64,000 bases of DNA from Dysosmobacter acutus. Its GTDB lineage: Bacteria; Bacillota; Clostridia; Oscillospirales; Oscillospiraceae. Where the stretch lies: assembly GCF_018919205.1 (NCBI RefSeq), contig NZ_JAHLQN010000001.1:186001-250000 (forward strand), given 5' to 3'. Both the position numbers and the translations under genes were made by a program. The first letter of the stretch is position 1. Each line of letters starts with the position of its first letter. The notes under the pieces are model-generated. The model did no database searches, was not told where the DNA came from, and saw only the letters and a program-made list of their open reading frames with translations. Positions 41,264 to 50,522 of this stretch are shown here, piece after piece.

Positions 41264-42523
41264 ATGAAATTGTTGATTTTAGCTGATGATTTGACAGGTT
41301 CCATTGATACAGGTGTACAATTGTCTCAAATTGGAGTCTCCACTCGCATTGTAACAAATTTAAACACAAATCTTGCAGCGGCAGCCGATGCCTGTAATGT
41401 GGTCGTTGTGGATACGGAGACGCGGCATCTCCATCCGCAAAAGGCGGCTGAAGTGGTTGCCTGCCTGGTTCAAAAGGCGCGGCTTGTCCCCTTCCAAATG
41501 ATTTACAAAAAAACAGATTCCGCTCTGCGGGGAAATATTGGCGCGGAGCTTGCCGCGCTGGCGGAAAACGGGAAGGGGACCGTCCACTTTGCGCCAGCCC
41601 ACCCGACTCTGAACCGTTTGACGATAAACGGCATCCACTATATTGACGGACAACCCGTCAGCCAGTCCGTATTTGGGAAAGACCCGTTTGAGCCGGTCCG
41701 GCACTCCTCCGTGAGAGAAATCATCGGACAGCAGAGCGGCATTCTGGTTCATGCCATTAAAGAGTGCACAGCCTTTCCCGTACCGGGAAGCGAGATTCAG
41801 ATACTGGCTTACGACGCCACAACCGATGCACGCCTGGACGCGTTGGCGGAACATTTGCTGCAGCACGGCTTTTCAGGTACATTGCTCACGGCAGGCTGCG
41901 CGGCTTTCGCGTCACACCTTGGGCGATTCCTGGAAAAGAAGAAGTCCGGGCGCTCCAAGGAGTTCACCTGCGAGCCTGGCCTTCTTGTGGTTTCCGGCAG
42001 CATGAATCCAATCACGCGCGGCCAAATCACAGCGGCCAGGTCGGACGGGTTTGCCTATTTGTCTCTTCAGAATGAATTGCTGCCGTCCAACTCCGAACAG
42101 TTCCCTGCGTTGACTGAAAAAATCGAAACGCTCTGTCGGGACAATGCCTGTGCGATCGTGGAAGTGGGGGGCGAATCCCACAGTACGCTCTCAGGAGAAC
42201 TGAAAAATATGGAGGAGGGGCTTTCCCTTGCCCAGGGCAGCGGGAGGTTGATCGGTCAGGTCATCGAACGGGGATTCCGGGGCACAATCGCCGTCACAGG
42301 CGGGGACACGTTGAGAGGTCTCATCAATGCCGTCGGGATACAGGATATCCAGCCCGTCTGCGAGATAGAGCCGGGCGTGGTGTACACCATCGCCAGCATC
42401 GGCGGACAGAGGTTTGGTATGGTGACAAAATCCGGCGGTCTTGGTTCTGAACATGTGTTTTTGAACATCCGCAATTTTTTGACAAACAATCATCAGCGTG
42501 GAGAAGAGGAGCGTTGTGTATGA
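41264..42523 (+). CDS. Four-carbon acid sugar kinase family protein (DUF1537)
   Basis: The 419-residue protein has the N-terminal substrate domain (LILADDLTGSIDTGVQL, IYKKTDSALRGNIGAEL, FAPAHPTLNR) and the C-terminal nucleotide domain (VVSGSMNPITRGQI, ITVTGGDT-like AVTGGDTLRG). This family phosphorylates D-threonate, D-erythronate and similar acids. With the PdxA2-type gene two places downstream it forms the known kinase-dehydrogenase pair that converts a four-carbon sugar acid to dihydroxyacetone phosphate. The upstream ribosome site is weak; an in-frame stop at 41255 excludes an earlier start. Confidence 0.9.
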   Translation: MKLLILADDLTGSIDTGVQLSQIGVSTRIVTNLNTNLAAAADACNVVVVDTETRHLHPQKAAEVVACLVQKARLVPFQMIYKKTDSALRGNIGAELAALAENGKGTVHFAPAHPTLNRLTINGIHYIDGQPVSQSVFGKDPFEPVRHSSVREIIGQQSGILVHAIKECTAFPVPGSEIQILAYDATTDARLDALAEHLLQHGFSGTLLTAGCAAFASHLGRFLEKKKSGRSKEFTCEPGLLVVSGSMNPITRGQITAARSDGFAYLSLQNELLPSNSEQFPALTEKIETLCRDNACAIVEVGGESHSTLSGELKNMEEGLSLAQGSGRLIGQVIERGFRGTIAVTGGDTLRGLINAVGIQDIQPVCEIEPGVVYTIASIGGQRFGMVTKSGGLGSEHVFLNIRNFLTNNHQRGEEERCV

Positions 42524-43671
42524 ATTATCACGCTTTGAAAATGCCCGCTCAGGTTTACGGCGGGCAGGGTGCAGCGGCCGCCGTCGGAGAAATCGCTCAG
42601 GGTCACAAAAAAGCCGTTCTGTTCACAGACAGGGGCATTTCCGCAAACGGGCTGCTGCAAAAACCGTTGAAGCAGTTGAAACGGGCAGGCGTGGAGGTTG
42701 CACTGTTTGACGACCTCCCCACCGAACCAAGCGTCTATCAGGCAGACGAGGTGATCCGGCGGTTTCGGGCGGAGCGGCCTGACCTGATTGTCGCCGTAGG
42801 CGGCGGAAGCGTCATGGACGTCGCAAAGCTTTGCTCTGTGCTGGATACAGACGAGTACACCGTGTTCGACCTGCTGGAGTCCCCCGGAGCCGCCCGCAAA
42901 ACAGTCCCCGCGGTAATGCTTCCCACCACCGCCGGTACCGGAAGCGAGGCAACACCCAACTCCATCGTGCTGGTCCCTGAAAAAGAGCTGAAAATTGGGA
43001 TTGTAAACCCGCAAATGATCGCAGACTATGTGATCCTGGATGCGGAACTACTGTCAAAGCTGCCTCCGAAGGTGTGCGCGGCCACCGGCGTGGACGCACT
43101 GGCTCACGCCATTGAATGCTATACCTCCAATAAGGCCACGCCGTTTTCAGACCTGTACGCACTGGGTGCTTTGAAGCTGATTTATGAAAATTTGGAAAAT
43201 GCCTACTCTCAGCCTGAAAATCTTGCCGCAAAGCAGAACATGCTCCTGGCGGCATTCTACGGCGGCGTTTCTATCGCGGCCGCGGGGACAACGGCCGTTC
43301 ACGCGCTGGCATATCCCTTGGGGGGAAAGTATCATATTGCCCACGGCGTCTCCAACGCCATGATGCTGACGTCGGTCATGCGCTTTAACAAGCCATACTG
43401 CACGGATCGGCTGGCAAAGGTATGCGATGCGCTGGTGCCCCAGCCCGGTCTGGACAAAAATGCCAAGGCGGATTGGGTCCTGGACTGGCTGGACAGGATC
43501 GTGCAGCAGGTACATATCCCCACGGATCTCAAGGAATTCGGCGTGCGGCCGGAGGATTTGGAGACGCTGGTCACGTTGGGCATGGACTGCAAGCGGCTTT
43601 TGAACAACAACTGCCGCGTGGTCACGGAAGCCGACGCCAGGAAGCTGTACGCAGATTTGCTGCTGAACTAA
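42520..43671 (+). CDS. Iron-type alcohol dehydrogenase
   Basis: The 383-residue group III dehydrogenase has GGGSVMD at 94-100, TTAGTGSE at 136-143 and metal ligands Asp192, His196, His261 and His275. It overlaps the kinase gene by four bases (ATGA), with AGGAG eight bases before the start. In a sugar-acid pathway it could oxidise a hydroxy acid or reduce the aldehyde released by the DapA-family aldolases encoded downstream. The precise substrate is unknown. Confidence 0.92.
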   Translation: MNYHALKMPAQVYGGQGAAAAVGEIAQGHKKAVLFTDRGISANGLLQKPLKQLKRAGVEVALFDDLPTEPSVYQADEVIRRFRAERPDLIVAVGGGSVMDVAKLCSVLDTDEYTVFDLLESPGAARKTVPAVMLPTTAGTGSEATPNSIVLVPEKELKIGIVNPQMIADYVILDAELLSKLPPKVCAATGVDALAHAIECYTSNKATPFSDLYALGALKLIYENLENAYSQPENLAAKQNMLLAAFYGGVSIAAAGTTAVHALAYPLGGKYHIAHGVSNAMMLTSVMRFNKPYCTDRLAKVCDALVPQPGLDKNAKADWVLDWLDRIVQQVHIPTDLKEFGVRPEDLETLVTLGMDCKRLLNNNCRVVTEADARKLYADLLLN

Positions 43672-43692
43672 AATAAGAAAGGACAAGGCTCA

Positions 43693-44799
43693 ATGGGAAA
43701 CGCTTATCTGCCTATTCTTGGCATCACTATGGGAGACCCCTTTGGTAACGGGCCGGAGATCACCGTAAAGGCGCTGATGCACGCCGGTGTGTATGAGTGC
43801 TGCAGGCCTCTGGTTATCGGCGATGCCAGCAGCATGGACTATGCCGCAAAGATCGCCAGAAAAATGACCGGCAGCTCCGTGAAGATCCGGCGCATCAAGG
43901 ATGTCCGTGAGGCGCGGTTTGACTATGGCACCATTGACGTTTACGACATGGGCCTGGTTCCGGCCAGTGCGATTCCAGATATCTCCGACAGGGATGAGCC
44001 CGGTCCGTTCGGTGTTGGGGCCTGCGCCCTTGGCGGCGAAGCGGCTTTCCAGTATGTGGAAAAGGTCATCGAACTTGCCCTGGCGGGTGAGATCAGCGCG
44101 ACAGTTACCAATGCCATCAGCAAAGAAGCCATCAATCTGGCCGGGCACCACTATTCCGGACACACTGAAATCTATGCCAAGTATACCCACACGAATGAGT
44201 ACACAATGATGCTGGCTCACGAGGGGCTGCGGGTGGTCCATGTCTCCACCCACGTCTCCCTGCGGGAGGCCTGCGACCGGGTAAAGAAGGACCGGGTGCT
44301 GGAGTGCATCCGCATTGCCGATGCCGGCTGCAGGGCGCTGGGTATCAAAACCCCAAGAATCGGTGTGGCCGGGCTGAATCCCCACTGCGGTGAAAACGGC
44401 ATGTTCGGAACCGAGGAAATAGAGCAAATTCAGCCGGCCATAGATGCCGCCCTGGCGGAAGGCATCCACATCCCCGAGAAAAGGCCCACCCCGCCGGACA
44501 CCGTGTTTTCCAAAGCGCTCGGCGGCTGGTATGATATTGTAGTGGCTATGTACCATGATCAAGGCCATATCCCTCTGAAGGTCAAGGGCTTTGTATACAA
44601 CAGGGAGGCGCAGCGCTGGGAGGCCGTAGCCGGAGTCAATGTGACGCTTGGGCTGCCCATAATCCGTTCTTCCGTGGACCACGGCACCGGATTCGGACAT
44701 GCCGGCAGCGGCCGCGCTAATGAGCTGAGCCTTGTCAACGCCATAGATTACGCCATTCAGCTGGCAAATTTCTCCGGGAAACAGGATCATTTCTCCTGA
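43693..44799 (+). CDS. PdxA-family dehydrogenase (PdxA2-type, sugar-acid catabolism)
   Basis: The 368-residue protein has the PdxA fold: GITMGDPFGNGPE at the N-terminus, GHTEIYAKYT, STHVSLREAC and MYHDQGHIPLK, which carry the three metal His, and GLPIIRSSVDHGTGF near the C-terminus. True PdxA makes vitamin B6; the PdxA2 branch oxidises and decarboxylates 4-phospho-sugar acids made by DUF1537 kinases. Co-location with such a kinase and TRAP transport makes the catabolic role far more likely. The start follows AGAAAGGACAAGG. Confidence 0.92.
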   Translation: MGNAYLPILGITMGDPFGNGPEITVKALMHAGVYECCRPLVIGDASSMDYAAKIARKMTGSSVKIRRIKDVREARFDYGTIDVYDMGLVPASAIPDISDRDEPGPFGVGACALGGEAAFQYVEKVIELALAGEISATVTNAISKEAINLAGHHYSGHTEIYAKYTHTNEYTMMLAHEGLRVVHVSTHVSLREACDRVKKDRVLECIRIADAGCRALGIKTPRIGVAGLNPHCGENGMFGTEEIEQIQPAIDAALAEGIHIPEKRPTPPDTVFSKALGGWYDIVVAMYHDQGHIPLKVKGFVYNREAQRWEAVAGVNVTLGLPIIRSSVDHGTGFGHAGSGRANELSLVNAIDYAIQLANFSGKQDHFS

Positions 44800-44837
44800 T
44801 ATGGGAGTGGTGAATATAAAAGAAAGGGAGATTTTAT

Positions 44838-45932
44838 ATGAAAAAATTTTTTGCTCTGATTCTTGTCCTGGCAACCATACTTTCTTTTGCAGCCGGCTGC
44901 GGCGGTACATCCGATCCCCCCGCCGAGAGCAAGGGCAGTGAATCCTCCGGTTCAGCGGTAGACAATCCCCTGTGGCTGACCTCCCCTGTGTCATTGAAAT
45001 ATGCAACCCAGGGCGCTGGAACATCCAACTACACCAACGCCGCGACAAAAATCAATCTGCTCTTAAAATATCTGCCTTCCGGTTCTTCTATCACGCAAGA
45101 GACCATTTCCACCGGCAATTCCTCTGTAGGCTATCTGATCGAGGCGGGCTCGTGTGATTTGGGCGACGGTGAAAATGCATCTGCCGCCACCGTTGGTTTG
45201 GAAAGCCGGGGTCCCTACACCAATATCAGCGCGTTGTGGGGCGTCAAAACCATGGATTTCGTCATGATGATCACCACCAAAAAATTCAATGACAAGACCG
45301 GCTACACTTCTATCCGGGAAGTGCTGGAAAACAAATATCCCGCCGTTCTGTGCTGTGAAGACGTCGGCTCTTCCGACTACACCTGCATGAAGTACACCTT
45401 TGAAATCCTGGGCTATACGTTCGAGGAATTTGAGTCCTGGGGCGGCCGTATCGTCACCACCAGCGGCGACGCCTGCTGCGAGATGCTCCAGGACAACCAG
45501 GCCGATATGATGATCGGCCACTGCTCTGAGGAATCCTCCTCAATCGCGGAACTGGCCATCTCCACCGACGTCATCATGACCTCCATTGACGATGAGCTTA
45601 TCCAGGGCTTTATCGACAGGGGGTTTGGCAACGCCACCATTCATGCCGGTGCGTTTGACCGCTTTGAAGAAGACACTCCATCCGCCGCCATCGGTGCCAG
45701 CTTCATCTGCAGCACCGATTTGGACGAGGCGACCGCTTATACGTTGACCAGGATTTTCTGCGAACACCTGGATGAATTCGCCGAGGAGATTCCTTCTATT
45801 CGTGGCCTCACCTATAAAGAAATCGTAGATACCTCCGTCACCGTGGTCCCCCTGCATCCCGGCGCTGTTCAATACTATCAGGAAATCGGCGTTCTGGATA
45901 ACGCCGGAACTTACGTCGGCGAGCCCGCCTGA
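44838..45932 (+). CDS. TAXI-family TRAP transporter substrate-binding lipoprotein
   Basis: The 364-residue protein begins MKKFFALILVLATILSFAAG with lipobox AAGC (Cys21), then a Ser/Glu-rich tether. The mature part has the TAXI plan, starting with LKYATQGAGTSNYTNAAT. It would bind the extracellular acid and deliver it to the 12-helix permease encoded next. A stem-loop lies between the two genes. The spacer from AGAAAGGGAG to ATG is normal. Confidence 0.9.
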   Translation: MKKFFALILVLATILSFAAGCGGTSDPPAESKGSESSGSAVDNPLWLTSPVSLKYATQGAGTSNYTNAATKINLLLKYLPSGSSITQETISTGNSSVGYLIEAGSCDLGDGENASAATVGLESRGPYTNISALWGVKTMDFVMMITTKKFNDKTGYTSIREVLENKYPAVLCCEDVGSSDYTCMKYTFEILGYTFEEFESWGGRIVTTSGDACCEMLQDNQADMMIGHCSEESSSIAELAISTDVIMTSIDDELIQGFIDRGFGNATIHAGAFDRFEEDTPSAAIGASFICSTDLDEATAYTLTRIFCEHLDEFAEEIPSIRGLTYKEIVDTSVTVVPLHPGAVQYYQEIGVLDNAGTYVGEPA

Positions 45933-45978
45933 ACGAATTTCCGCGCTATGGCGTGCACAGGTAAAACATAGTGTCAAT

Positions 45979-46010
45979 ATTCGGAGGGAAGGCCCTCCTT
46001 CCCTCCGAAT
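45979..46010 (+). other. Intercistronic stem-loop after the TAXI binding-protein gene
   Basis: A perfect 14-base-pair stem (45979-45992 with 45997-46010) with loop CCCT and no T-run. Its position mirrors the hairpin after the peptide-binding-protein gene at 23755; both could protect the upstream message and set a high binding-protein to permease ratio. Confidence 0.55.
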
Positions 46011-46048
46011 ACCGCCGTGCTGATCCACACAATGAAAGGTGAATCCAT

Positions 46049-48040
46049 ATGGCTACAGAAAACAAGGAAAGGCTCTCTGTGGGAGAGCACATCCGGAAGA
46101 CGCTGATCCGGGAAACGCCCCGCGCAACTGCTGCGGTCTGGGCAACCCTTGCATATTTGCTCTTTCAGCTTTACCGAACCTTTATTGATCCCCTGCCTCC
46201 ATTGATTCTTCGCCCCATCTATGTCTCTTTTACCGGCCTTATCTGCTTTTTATATAATCCCGCGAAACGAGATGGAAAATCAAAGTTTGTGAACATTGGA
46301 AATACCGCCATAGACTGGTTCGTTTTTGTAACCTTTCCCTATCATATCTGGTATACGCTTTCCCAGTACAGCCGGATCCTGAGGCGCATCCCCTTTTTGG
46401 ATCCCGTCCTGCTGGTGGACAAGGTGGAATGCGTGCTGCTGGTCGTTATGATCATTTGCGCCATCTACCGCACTGTGGGCAAGGCCCTGACCGTCTTCTG
46501 CCTGGTGTTTTTGGCCTACGCGTTTGCCGGCCGCTATCTGCCGGGAATCCTCCATTACGACGGCATGACCTTTGAGAAACTGGTGGATCTGCTGATCATG
46601 GGGAATAACGGTATTTACGGACAGGCAGCAGGCGCCGGCTCCGGGTTCTTGTATTGGATCATGGTCTTCGGCGCGCTGTTCGCCACCTGTGGAGGCGGCG
46701 AGGTCCTGATCGATCTTGGCATGAGTCTTGGGTCCAAGTCCAAGGACAACTCCGGACCCGCCAAAGCCGCCGTGATTTCCAGCGGCCTGATGGGCATGAT
46801 CTCCGGCAGCGCCGCGGCCAATGTGGCCGGTACCGGAGTTATTACCATCCCCTTGATGAAAAGCGTTGGCTATGAGCCGGAGGAAGCAGGAGCGATTGAG
46901 TCCTGCGCCTCCACAGGTGGGCAGATTATGCCTCCCATCATGGGCGACGGCGCCTTCATTATGGCGGAACTGCTGGGCATTTCCTATCTGAAAATATGCG
47001 CGGCAGCCACATTGCCCGCCTGCATCTATTACATGGCCATTTTGCTTCTGGTCCATCTGTTGGCGAAAAAGCGGGCGAAACTTACCAATTACAAGCCCAT
47101 GCAGGTCAAGTCAAAGCCAATCCTGCCCAGGCTTTACCTGCTTTCTCCCATCCTTGTCCTGATGATTGTCATCGGCATCGGATACACATTGCAGCGCGCC
47201 GCCCTCTGTGCGATCGCCGCGGTTTTGATCATCAATATCGTCAGCCCCCAGATGCGCCATGGCCCCCTGTATATCGTCGACCAGCTCCTCAATGCCACAA
47301 AGCTTTCATCCGGCATCTCCCAGCCAATTAACGGCTGCGGCATCATCATTGGCATTGTCACCATTTCCGGACTTGCCACACGGCTCTCCGGCGTGATCAC
47401 CTCCTTGGGGGACAGGGGATTAATGTGGATCGGTCTGATAATTGCCATGATCGGCTGTATGTTCCTTGGCATGGCGCTTCCCACTGTGGCCGCCTACCTG
47501 ACGGCATATGTCCTATTTTACCCCACGCTGCGGGCCATGGAGATTTCGCCTTTGGCCGCCAATATGTTTTTGTTCTATTTCGGCATTTTCGCGCAGATTA
47601 CGCCTCCGGTCTGCGTGGCTTCCTATACCGCGGCAGGCATCGCGGACGCCTTCCCCTGGAAGACCGGATGGAAAGCATTCAGCTTTGCGCTGTGCGCAAT
47701 TCTTGCGCCGTTCGTATTTGTGTATCAGCCCGGTATCCTGATGGAGGGCAGCCTGTTCGATATCATTCATGACACGGGTATCCTGGCCATGGGCACCATA
47801 TTTTTGACCACGGGATTAGCTGGCTATATTTTTATTCCCTTTAAGGCCTGGGAGCGGATTGCCATGGTGATCGCGGGCGTCTGCACCTGTATCCCGGAGG
47901 CCATCAGCGACTATATCGGCATTGCCATCGCTGTCGCCATCATCGTGGAGCAGGTGATCCGTCGAAACAGAAACAAGCACAGCGGGGACAATTCCCGGGA
48001 AACGCAGGAATCCCCGGTTTCCACAGCCGCTCCAAATTAG
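46049..48040 (+). CDS. TRAP transporter fused 4TM/12TM permease (TAXI type)
   Basis: The 663-residue protein joins the small (DctQ-like) part at about 20-170 to the large (DctM-like) part. The latter shows GGGEVLIDLGMSL, SGSAAANVAGTG, the CASTGGQIMPPIMG motif, GMALPTVAAY and TPPVCVASYTAAGIA. A further C-terminal helix pair and a charged tail follow. It imports the ligand of the TAXI protein using the sodium or proton gradient. It follows the binding-protein gene by 116 bases. Confidence 0.94.
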   Translation: MATENKERLSVGEHIRKTLIRETPRATAAVWATLAYLLFQLYRTFIDPLPPLILRPIYVSFTGLICFLYNPAKRDGKSKFVNIGNTAIDWFVFVTFPYHIWYTLSQYSRILRRIPFLDPVLLVDKVECVLLVVMIICAIYRTVGKALTVFCLVFLAYAFAGRYLPGILHYDGMTFEKLVDLLIMGNNGIYGQAAGAGSGFLYWIMVFGALFATCGGGEVLIDLGMSLGSKSKDNSGPAKAAVISSGLMGMISGSAAANVAGTGVITIPLMKSVGYEPEEAGAIESCASTGGQIMPPIMGDGAFIMAELLGISYLKICAAATLPACIYYMAILLLVHLLAKKRAKLTNYKPMQVKSKPILPRLYLLSPILVLMIVIGIGYTLQRAALCAIAAVLIINIVSPQMRHGPLYIVDQLLNATKLSSGISQPINGCGIIIGIVTISGLATRLSGVITSLGDRGLMWIGLIIAMIGCMFLGMALPTVAAYLTAYVLFYPTLRAMEISPLAANMFLFYFGIFAQITPPVCVASYTAAGIADAFPWKTGWKAFSFALCAILAPFVFVYQPGILMEGSLFDIIHDTGILAMGTIFLTTGLAGYIFIPFKAWERIAMVIAGVCTCIPEAISDYIGIAIAVAIIVEQVIRRNRNKHSGDNSRETQESPVSTAAPN

Positions 48041-48061
48041 AGGAAAGCGAGGAGGAAAGAT

Positions 48062-48958
48062 ATGTCCTTCAAACCGCAGGGGATCATCGCCGCCATGGTA
48101 ACATGCATGCATGACGATGAAAGCCTTAACACAGAAGAGATTCGGCGTCAGGTGGAGCGCCATATCGAAGCCGGCGCCAACGGTGTTTTCTGTCTCGGCA
48201 CAAACGGCGAGGCGTATATTCTCAGTGAAGAGGAAAAAATCACAGTCATCAAGACCGTGGTCGACCAGGTCAATGGCCGGGTGCCCGTCTATGCAGGTAC
48301 AGGAATGCCCGGGACCAGGGAAACCATCCGGATGTCCCAAATCGCGGCGGACTGCGGCGCGGATGTGCTCAGTGTGATCAGCCCCTATTTTGCCGCCATC
48401 TCTCAGGATGAATTGACCAGCCACTACACAGTTCTGGCAAAAGCAGTGGACCTGCCGATTGTACTGTACAACATGCCCGCCCGGACCGGCAATAACCTGG
48501 CGCCGGATACGGTGGCCAAGCTGAGCCAGGTGGACGGGATCGTCGGCATCAAAGATTCCAGCGGCAACTTTGACAACATGCTTCAGTATATTGAAAAAAC
48601 AGACAGCTCATCTTTCAGTGTACTGTCCGGAAATGACTCTTTGATCTTTTGGAATCTGCTGGCCGGAGGCTGCGGAGGAATCACTGCCGTTGCAAATATT
48701 TACCCCCACGTCATGGTTTCTATCTACCAGAATTTTAAGAAGGGGGACTTGGAGGCCGCCCGGGCCGCACAGGAATCCATCCGGCCCATCCGGAACTGCT
48801 TTAAATACGGAAATCCCAATACCATTACAAAAAAAGCTACCAATCTTGCAGGATTTCCGGTGGGGCCCTGCCGAGCGCCTTTCTGCGGGCTTAGCAATGC
48901 GGCTGTCAGCGCGATCGCCGAAACGCTGGATGCGGATAAGCGGCGCGGGATGAACTGA
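48062..48958 (+). CDS. DapA/NAL-family aldolase, canonical active site
   Basis: The 298-residue TIM-barrel aldolase keeps Tyr136 (VLYNMPARTG) and the Schiff-base Lys164 (GIKDSSGNF). The GTTGE loop reads GTNGE at 46-50, as in sugar-acid and neuraminate-type members rather than in dihydrodipicolinate synthase. It would cleave or form a 2-keto-3-deoxy acid, giving pyruvate and an aldehyde. It is within the sugar-acid operon, 21 bases after the TRAP permease, with GAGGAGG before the start. Confidence 0.9.
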   Translation: MSFKPQGIIAAMVTCMHDDESLNTEEIRRQVERHIEAGANGVFCLGTNGEAYILSEEEKITVIKTVVDQVNGRVPVYAGTGMPGTRETIRMSQIAADCGADVLSVISPYFAAISQDELTSHYTVLAKAVDLPIVLYNMPARTGNNLAPDTVAKLSQVDGIVGIKDSSGNFDNMLQYIEKTDSSSFSVLSGNDSLIFWNLLAGGCGGITAVANIYPHVMVSIYQNFKKGDLEAARAAQESIRPIRNCFKYGNPNTITKKATNLAGFPVGPCRAPFCGLSNAAVSAIAETLDADKRRGMN

Positions 48959-48980
48959 TTTTCGGAAAGGATATGGAAAG

Positions 48981-49907
48981 ATGAAAGGAAAGACGGAACC
49001 GCGCGGTGTGATTGCAACCGTGATCACACCCTTTGACGAGGCCGGCAATATCGACTATGAATCCCTGGAGAGGGAGTTTCAGTGGGGCCTTGATGCCGGG
49101 CTGACTGGATTTTTAGTGCCCTGTGGCGCCAGCGAGATCAAATACCTGACGCTGGAGGAACAGATCAGTCTGTTCACCACCGCGAAAAAAATCTGTGGGG
49201 ATCAACTGTTCCTGATGCCCAACCTGCCCGGGCCCACAGAAAAGGAACTGGTGGAGCAGAGCAAACTGTATCTGGACCTGGGAGCCGACGGCCTCAATAT
49301 CAATACGCATTGGAGCCCCCGCAAGGGTCCTGCCGAGGACTATATCAAACTGGTCCAGGCGGTGGATGCCCTGCACCCGGACTTTCTCTGTCTGCAGGAT
49401 GACGACCTCGAGAGCGGGGATGGCATCCCGGTGGAGGTGGCCGCACGGTTATTCAATGAACTGGAATCTGTGCGCGCACTCAAATGCGACCTACAGGTGG
49501 CCAACCGAAAATGCACGGCGCTGAAGGCCGCCACCGGCAACGAGATGCTGTACTACGGCGCGGATGAGAGCCATCACTCCCTGGAAGGATATGACCGCGG
49601 GCTGGATGGGCTGATGCCCTCGGGCATGTTTGAAATCTTCAGCAACATCTACAAGCTGTACCATAACAAGAGCCGGGAAGCTGGTGCGAGGCTGTTCTTT
49701 GATTCCCTGCCCTGCGTCTGTTTCACCCGCCAGCCGGGACTCAACCGCATCTACCACAAGTACTACATGAAGCGCACCGGCGTGTTCAAAACCACCTACA
49801 GCCGAGATCCCCAAGACAATTACGATGCGTATACCACCCGTTACCGTGAGGAAATGATTACCCGAGCCCTGGATATTGCCGCTCACATAGACGAATATTG
49901 GAAGTAA
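48981..49907 (+). CDS. DapA/NAL-family aldolase, divergent active site
   Basis: The 308-residue second family member keeps the Schiff-base Lys168 (RALKCD), but the Tyr position is Gln139 (LCLQDDD) and the loop reads GASE. The C-terminal 60 residues, with TRQPGLNRIYHKYYMKRTG, differ from the first copy. It may catalyse a different step, for example a dehydratase or a retro-aldol on another acid. It directly follows the canonical aldolase by 22 bases. Confidence 0.85.
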   Translation: MKGKTEPRGVIATVITPFDEAGNIDYESLEREFQWGLDAGLTGFLVPCGASEIKYLTLEEQISLFTTAKKICGDQLFLMPNLPGPTEKELVEQSKLYLDLGADGLNINTHWSPRKGPAEDYIKLVQAVDALHPDFLCLQDDDLESGDGIPVEVAARLFNELESVRALKCDLQVANRKCTALKAATGNEMLYYGADESHHSLEGYDRGLDGLMPSGMFEIFSNIYKLYHNKSREAGARLFFDSLPCVCFTRQPGLNRIYHKYYMKRTGVFKTTYSRDPQDNYDAYTTRYREEMITRALDIAAHIDEYWK

Positions 49908-49943
49908 CCTGCCAGGAGCCTGGGATGGCTTTGAGGTGTCTTT

Positions 49944-50300
49944 ATGAAAAGCAAACCTATTTACGAGTTGGCGCATATTGGAATCAATCTGGGAAGCGAA
50001 TCTGAGGCCCAAAAAACAGCGAGTCAGTTGGCGGACCTGTTCGGGCTGGAAATCAAATCGGGAAGCAAGTCCTATTTTGCAGGGGCAATGTTTGAGTGCA
50101 TCCGCATCCCATTCCGGGGGACCAACGGCCACATAGGACTTCGGGTATCCAATATGGAACAGGCGCTGGCGGACCTGAAGGCGAAGGGCGTCCAGCTGGA
50201 CATTGACGGAACCGCCGAATATAACGCGCGGGGAGAACTTGTAAATGTCTATCTGCATGATGAAATCGGCGGATTTGCGGTTCATTTGATGAAACAATAA
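49944..50300 (+). CDS. VOC-superfamily (glyoxalase-like) protein
   Basis: The 118-residue protein has two beta-alpha-beta-beta-beta units starting ELAHIGINLGSE and ending GFAVHLMKQ. Similar domains are found as C-terminal parts of some Firmicute 2-keto-3-deoxygluconate-6-phosphate aldolases, which fits an accessory role to the adjacent aldolases. Metal ligands of glyoxalase I are not obvious. It is the last gene of the operon, before the terminator at 50446. Confidence 0.75.
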   Translation: MKSKPIYELAHIGINLGSESEAQKTASQLADLFGLEIKSGSKSYFAGAMFECIRIPFRGTNGHIGLRVSNMEQALADLKAKGVQLDIDGTAEYNARGELVNVYLHDEIGGFAVHLMKQ

Positions 50301-50445
50301 AAAATGCGGAGCATCTGCGTAATTGCGCTGGTCCGTCAGAAGCCGGCCGTGTAAAATCTGTCGTATAGGAAAAGTTTTCCGAAAACCAATGGGGCGGCGT
50401 TTTCCCTTCCGCAGCCCTGTTCGCACTCATCCTTCATCCACTGTA

Positions 50446-50490
50446 TTTTAAAAGAGGAAGCACGCCTTTTGCGTGCTTCCTCTTTTAAAA
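50446..50490. terminator. Strong bidirectional terminator
   Basis: A perfect 20-base-pair stem (50446-50465 with 50471-50490) has TTTT/AAAA flanks on both strands. It ends the sugar-acid operon and the convergent creatininase-family gene. Confidence 0.9.
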
Positions 50491-50522
50491 CTTTTTCTCC
50501 CATAGGCCGCCGGCCCCGCCCA

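Noticed and set aside
43693-44799. Vitamin B6 biosynthesis pdxA
   Set aside because: The fold matches, but the DUF1537 kinase, TRAP genes and aldolases around it point to sugar-acid catabolism, and no pdxJ or related genes are near.
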